A DNA stretch of 64,000 nt. Origin: Dioscorea cayenensis subsp. rotundata (Eukaryota > Streptophyta > Magnoliopsida > Dioscoreales > Dioscoreaceae). Of the stretch, positions 58,143 to 64,000 are shown one piece after another; position 1 is the first letter of the stretch, and each line of letters begins with the position of its first letter. Made by a program: the position numbers and the translations under genes. Under the pieces are notes generated by a model. That model ran no database searches. It saw nothing but the letters and a program-made list of their open reading frames with translations, and was not told the DNA's origin. The DNA lies in contig NC_052486.1 of the NCBI RefSeq assembly GCF_009730915.1, forward strand, positions 20,303,589 to 20,367,588, read 5' to 3'.

Positions 58143-60214
58143 TTATGTATGCAACGGAAATAACTTGTCAACCCTAAATCCTTTCGGACATATCAATACA
58201 CAATCAACACAAAGACCACCTTTAGTATGAGTGCAATCGATTTGCGCCATGGAGAACTTCAAGTTTGTCGTTGTATTCGAGTCCTCGACCACGAAGTCAC
58301 CTCCATGGTAATGAACCCAGCCGCCCGGTCCATCGATGAAGCATTTTGATACTGCCTGCTGGCCGTCTGCTGTCGAGAGCTGAAAGCGCACCGGTTTTAT
58401 ATCCCAGCCATGAATGTGTTCAGGGCTGTAGCTTCGCCGGCCGAGTCGCTTGTATGGCCGACCTAGATGAAGGCGGAAGTAAATGCTGTATGTGCCCACA
58501 GGAAACTGAAACTCAATTCCACCACCCACTTCAAACCACCAGATTTGCTGAAGGTAGCCGACCATGTGAAATCTACACGGAGAGGAGCATTATGCATATT
58601 GTTCTATTGCTTGTTTTTTTATACGAAATTGAAAGTAAAACCATTGGATTATCGAGTTCTTATCATGCAGGAAAAAAACATAATCCGAACAACATATATG
58701 CAGGAGTGAAGTAAAAATTTTTGCTAATACTCTTCTTACAAACTGGACTTCCCAAATGAATAATAATTGTTGGTTTTTCCTCGAGTTGTGCAGAATGACA
58801 TCCCAAGATTATAATATAGATCAACTAGACTTGGAAAGTCTAGTTTGCGAGAAAACTAAAAGAGTTCCAAACTAAAACTTAAGTTGGAAACATCAGAAAG
58901 GAAGTTGTCTATGACAAACTAAAAGAGCATAACACACAACTAGTACTGAAGAACAGATAGAACTTAAACATCATGCTTCCTAATATAGGCCAAGAACAAG
59001 AACACCTAACTCAAATTACAATAATACGATTTGCTAAATTTTGAAGATGAAAATGAAAATGAGACCATGTGATGTATCAATATCAAATCAAATTGCCGCA
59101 ATACCTGGACTCCTCTGTAGGAATGTAATTCCAGTATCTTCTGTCGTTGATCCCTGTAATAGACAATGCCTTTGAGGATATTAACATGCAAACATTGCCT
59201 TTACACTTCTCTAACCAAAATTCCTGGAGACAACAACATAAACATATAACCTCAGAACCAATTTAATAATCAAAGAATAACATTTGCAAGTTAAAGATAA
59301 ATGACAAACCACACTATTCTTTTTCAAACAAATGGTTTCCAGAAGCCATCAATAACCATCCAAGTTCCAAACAAGTCCCATTGTTCACTTCACTTCCTCA
59401 ATATTAATTATTATAAATTTCATTACTTCTTGAACCAAGAAATCAAACTCAAATCCCTAAAAACACATCAAAACAATTTCATTCATCTCTGAATTAACCA
59501 AAAACAATAAAAAGATCCCCATTCCAAGTCTTCATAAAACTGACAAACTTCAATACAATATCGCTACAAATAACTGAATTCCAATGCTTGCACACTGAAC
59601 CGACCACAAAAACCAAAATATTCCAGCCATCAAACATCACAAACATCTCAATTTTTCCAAACATTTTAACAAAAAAAGCAACAAAACCTCAACTAAAACA
59701 TCACGACAAAACCTCATTCCAAACCCTTCATTAAATTGACAAACTTCACGACAAAACCACTCACAATCCAATTTCAATGCTTGCACAAAATCAATCAGAA
59801 AAAACAAATTCAAACCAAAAATAAAAAATAAAAAAAATCACACCTTTCCAAATATTTCTCAAAAAAAAATAAAATAAAATAAATCTATACCTTGGTTCCT
59901 CCATCAAAAGGAATAGGTCGTGAAAGCCTTGCATAGATCTCCTTCTTACTCATCCCACCCCAAGAACACTTCCCCTCCTCCGCCGCCACCTCCATCAAGT
60001 AAAGATAATTCGCAGGGAGCTTCGCTTCCCAAACGAAATCAGCATCAGCTGCAGCCCTAAACGACCTCCCAAGCCTCGCAAGACCACAAATCTCCGGCGG
60101 GTCAAGCAGCAGCATCACAGCCGCAACACAGCTCTCCGGCATATCCGCCAACCCCCTTTGTCGTGCCCTTCCATCCCCCTCTGGCCCAACCATGCTCGAA
60201 CCTCCAGATCCCAT
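58143..60214 (-). CDS. PP2-A13: F-box protein with phloem-lectin (PP2) domain, PP2-A13-like
   Basis: SCF ubiquitin-ligase adaptor with an N-terminal F-box and a C-terminal PP2/Nictaba-like carbohydrate-binding domain. Three exons on the - strand: 59891–60214, 59105–59223, 58143–58572, totalling 873 bp (290 residues), in frame with no corrections. The start MGSGGSSMVGPEGDG is preferred over an upstream in-frame ATG at 60268 because family members begin MGxx. The F-box spans about residues 20–70 (LADMPESCVAAVMLLLDPPE, ICGLARLGRSFRAAADADFV, WEAKLPANY). The PP2 domain follows (KALSITGINDRRYW, GYLQQIWWFEVGG, HGWDIKPVRFQLSTADGQ, GDFVVEDSN, FSMAQIDCTHTKGGLCVDCV). Whether it is A13 or a close paralogue (A11–A15) cannot be settled here. 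Confidence 0.88.
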
Positions 60215-62232
60215 CACTCCCCACAAAACCCTAACCCTAGAACTGAAAAACTCCTCCAATTCAGGCAATTACCTCATCGATTCCGCCCAAGTCGGCATTT
60301 TTCCTACTGAATCGGAGTGGATAAAGTGATCGGAGATGGAATCAAAGCGCAAATTGCTCGATTTAGCGATAAAAAAAGCGATGATTTTTAGGGAAAGGGA
60401 AAGGAAAGGGATAAGCGTATTCCGAGACACAGTGGAAATGCGCATAATTTTGGTGGACATTCATGAGGATGAATTTTTACGTATTACCCCCTCAAAAAAT
60501 CCCAAATTACGTTTCAAACCTCACCTTGTAAAATTTACTAACAGCCCCTGATAATTAGAAGTTTCAGTTTATTTATTTATTTATTTTAGATTTTTATTTC
60601 TATGTCTCTGATTAGTCACCTATTTACATATTAATAAAATTAAAAATTATATATTATTTTAAAAAATTCAGTATATATATATATATATTTTTTTTTTTAA
60701 AAAAAATAAAGACCTTTTGTATGTTATGAAAAAAAACATTTGACCAAGGGGCAATCAATAAATTTGAAAAGTCTAAATTCTTTTATTCCGGAAATACCCC
60801 CAATTGCGGCACGTGAAGTTGACACACAGTGTCTTTGTTCCCAAGGTACTACAAATCAAATATAAAATGACTAAAATACCCTAAGAAGGATGACAGCCTG
60901 ACACACACACATATATATATATATATATTTTTTATCTGTGAAATATTAACATACATTTTGAATTTTTCATAAAGTGGAATTTTTAGAAATGTTTAATTTA
61001 GTGGATGAAAAATTATTGTTAATAGAAAAATGGGGAGATATATCTCCTTTTGTATTAAATCATTATTTTAGCTCTTTATTTGAGATTTAATGATAATGAT
61101 GTTCATAATCTGTGTTGACTTAATTAAAAGCAAAGGTTTATAAATGCATCAGTCAATTTATTGATTTTTTTTTTATACTTTATAAAAAAATATTTAAATA
61201 ATTTAGAGCTAAGTTAATCATGCCATTATTGATAAAGTTTTCATATGTTGTCCTTTTTCACTTTACAGTTGGAGAATAATACATTAGTTTGGATTGATCT
61301 CAAATAGTTAATGATAATAATTATTTTGACATGGACCATATAAATATTTTAATGACAATGTTGACAAGTGGTTTAATTATGATCCAATCAATATAATAAT
61401 AACCAATGAATTAATTTATTAGTATAAAAAAATTTTAAAGTCATATAATATTTTAATTAATTTTTCATGTAACAAAATTCCCCCAGATATACTCCAATAA
61501 TTGTTGATTATCAAGAATTTACTAATTAATAATTGTTCATATATTTTCATCACAATTAAACTAATTTTCAACAAAGTCAAAAATGAAATTAAAAAAAAAT
61601 AACAAAATGTCTCAAAATGTTCACTATTTATCTCATGATAATGAAACACTTCAGTTTACTAATAGAGCAAACCTCTTGCTAGAAATTACAAAGATATATA
61701 TATATATATATACATAGATAAACAAGAACAAATTGAATCATATTCAGTTCATCGATAAAGAACCGAAAAAAGTTAAAATGAGAGAACCAACAGAGAAGAT
61801 ATATATGCTTGACAATCAAGAACAAGTTGCACTTGATTAAATGCTTTACGATAATGATATCGATAATAATAGAAAGAGCATCTTATAAAGAATGATTTAT
61901 GTAATAGATTGATTCCTATAGGAATAAAAAAAGATCGGTAATCCGACTACATCTGCTAATGAAATAAGAGTTGAATTTAAGTTTTCAAAAGTGCATTATG
62001 GCAAGTGTGAAGCCTAGGAAGTTATCAGTATGTGAATGTGAACATGCTTCTCTGGATTCAAATTATTCATCGATAATGTTAACAAAATGTCAAGAAACAA
62101 CATGATGGCAAAATGTTCAGAACTTTGGAAAACTGGGCATATCTTACAAAGAAGTGAAGTTTGTGGCAGATATTTGGATTGTTGTACATCTTTCGATTTC
62201 TCAAACTCTATCGAAGCTTGGCTTGTCATTTG
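60215..62232. other. Spacer between the PP2-like gene and the RING gene
   Basis: Upstream DNA of the PP2-A13-like gene, then AT-rich sequence with (AT)n runs at 60673–60690, 60911–60930 and 61696–61711. The 3' untranslated region of the RING gene probably occupies part of 61900–62232. No gene recognised. Confidence 0.5.
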
Positions 62233-63249
62233 CTAAGAACCGAATACTTCCTCTTTACATATCGGGCATGCCTGATTCATTCAGATATAGCATGAAAATT
62301 GCAAATTAAAACATGAAAAATTGAACTGATCCTAAAGTTATCGATAACAGATGGACATTTGATAGGAAAAAAGAGCATGTAGATGTAATTACACATGCTT
62401 GTTATGATAATGGCTACGATCACAATCCATAATACAGAAGATCAAGAATGCAAATATTCAAAGAAAAGACGATTTTGTTTATCACTTTTAAGTCTATAAC
62501 AAAAGTTCCAAGCAAATTGCATAATATATATAAGATGTAGCATAAAGGAGCAGCAACAAATTGCAGAATTCAACTCTTGAAGCAGAAAAGTTCCATTGCA
62601 ATGTTTGAGAACTAATATTTTTGGTTTGAGAGTCCACTCCTAACAACTCCTATAAATTTAAAATCTTGACTCAGCTTGGAAAACTCTGCTGTGTATTGCT
62701 CACAGTATACACATGGGAAGTTGAAACTGAAAATTATAAAAACTGTGTACCTTATTGATCTTTAACCAATGGGCAACACACTTGGAATGGAAATAATGCT
62801 GGCAGGGCAGATGAATCAATTTAACCCTGTTCTTGTAGGAATCATGACATATCACACATCTGCAATAAATATTAACAGTGAATTGTCTGCGGTAGGCATG
62901 GTATGAGCTTCCCTAAATAAATTATATAAATTGTACTTTCATTAGCACATCTAAACGACACTTTGAGCTTTCTGGCTAGCCAGGTTTACATACTTCTTGG
63001 TTCAGACTTCAAATTTACAATTAGCAAACAAAATGGGATAGATCTATTTATTTATTTATTTATATATTATTATTTGGACTTGGAGAACTATCAAAATAAG
63101 AGAGGAAGCTCACATAAGACATACTTATCTTCTTTGTTTTTCCGTGAGAAGAGTCCAGTTTTGTAAGTAGAAGTCGGCAAGAATGATATCAGCTCATCAG
63201 ACAGTCCTTTGGTTTCAGCACCTATGGCTTCACCAAGCGATTGCAATTC
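62233..63249 (-). CDS. RING-H2 E3 ubiquitin ligase, BIG BROTHER type (3' exons)
   Basis: Last three coding exons on the - strand: 63125–63249, 62751–62859, 62233–62271 (stop 62233–62235). They read ELQSLGEAIGAETKGLSDEL then LPTSTYKTGLFSRKNKEDK, followed by CVICHDSYKN, LIHLPCQHYFHSKCVAHWLK and INK, then ACPICKEEVFGS. The RING-H2 ligands are all present in order: C-x2-C, C-x-H, H-x2-C, C-x2-C, and the conserved Trp is kept. The segment before the ring matches BIG BROTHER-like ligases, which limit organ growth in Arabidopsis. Splice phases fit: exon 1 ends in AA, the next begins A-TGT. The 5' exons lie to the right; no convincing one is visible in 63250–64000, so the gene continues past the window. 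No homopolymer break was noticed in these exons. Confidence 0.82.
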
Positions 63250-64000
63250 CTGATATGGAAATGGATGCGTGAAGAGGCCAATGACCCATTAAAGAAGAAA
63301 ATTTGTAAAAACAGTTGAGTAAAACTATTAATTTAGAAATTAAACAATCGATGGAAGATACAAATTCATTTCTAAGAGCCAAGATAATGCAATATATTTG
63401 CCTGATGTCTTTGTTTAGTTAATTTCCACAAATATTTAGTGGAAAAAAATAGAAGTATATATGACCAAGGACATTACTCTAGATGCATTCATCTGTATGC
63501 ATAAGTGCAGCTTGAAAATCTGCTAAGATGATGAAGAATCACAAATAACTTTGTAATTATTTCTCCATGACACAGATGATATTAGAGCTTCCAGGATCAA
63601 TGTGGTAAATTTGTTCATAAGTACCTCCACAGATTTCATTTTCCTATAACTTAATTTTGTTGTCTCAGCCCCTATGATATGTTTGTTTGCTAGGATAAAA
63701 TTGGTTTGATACTCCTATTTGGATTCCAGCAGCATGTGCAATTTATTTCTGGTCAATAGTTAAAAAAAAATAAAAAATAAGGAATTGTAAAGTTTCTTGT
63801 TCTATAGCAAGAAATGTGATTGGATATAAAGAGATGATGCTTATTGCCATAAGACGGCCGCATAATACTGATACTGCATTAAATTTCAAAACCTTGTTGA
63901 ACCAGCAAAGTTTCTTGACAACTATAGGCCCTCCATAAAGGTGAGATACCATATGATGTAGAGGTAGTTGACAAGAATTGATCATAAATCAGAAGTTAAA
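63250..64000. other. Intron or upstream part of the RING gene
   Basis: AT-rich sequence with no convincing coding exon. The 80-codon open stretch at 63743–63985 (- strand) shows no family resemblance and no splice sites that would join it to the RING exons. Confidence 0.4.

Noticed and set aside
63743..63985. First exon of the RING gene
   Set aside because: No family resemblance and no splice donor in a matching phase.

Overview
This is nuclear DNA of a flowering plant. The protein genes have GT–AG introns, the intergenic DNA is very AT-rich, and LTR retrotransposons, MULE, hAT and PIF-like transposons and a tRNA-derived SINE are present. GC-rich first exons (HOP, the PP2-A13-like gene, the PMT-like gene) suggest a monocot, but species cannot be fixed from the sequence. 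A run of exactly 1000 N (19357–20356) joins two contigs, so the real distance across it is unknown.

Left contig (1–19356). It is mostly repeats: a copia-type LTR relic (about 250–1280), a PIF/Harbinger transposase fragment, a SINE, a short MULE-type element with a 10-bp target duplication (4643–4995), a 2.9-kb MULE with a perfect 9-bp target duplication that carries both a MuDR N-terminal fragment and an Ulp1-protease fragment (6932–9835), and an 859-bp hAT element with a perfect 8-bp target duplication and a smaller MITE nested in it (11426–12284). The only gene-like sequence is a PMT-type methyltransferase (15311–17209), whose reading frame is broken many times and whose last exons are missing.

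Right contig (20357–64000). It opens with Ty3/gypsy debris: chromovirus integrase plus chromodomain on the + strand, chromovirus gag–protease–RT start on the - strand, and an Athila-like gag–protease relic on the + strand. Then come a 5' half of tubulin-folding cofactor D (- strand, 10 exons, two introns holding retroelement sequence), HOP/STI1 co-chaperone (+), an F-box gene of the At4g00755 type (-), a PP2-A13-like F-box/lectin gene (-), and the 3' part of a BIG BROTHER-type RING-H2 E3 ligase (-). Three of these genes belong to ubiquitin ligase pathways, and two (HOP, cofactor D) act in protein folding or assembly. They are ordinary housekeeping neighbours, not a cluster with a shared pathway.

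The most consistent signal is technical. In the conserved genes HOP, cofactor D and the At4g00755-like F-box gene, every reading-frame break can be explained by one extra base in a short homopolymer (seven sites). In HOP and the F-box gene, leaving those bases out gives an exon total that is an exact number of codons. This points to unpolished long-read consensus rather than dead genes, and it matters for anyone annotating this assembly. The most interesting biological structures are the Kaonashi-type MULE with oppositely oriented TTTAAA minisatellites, a 1.2-kb near-perfect DNA palindrome (about 56368–57535), and the cofactor D gene that stops half-way with no downstream exons in the window.
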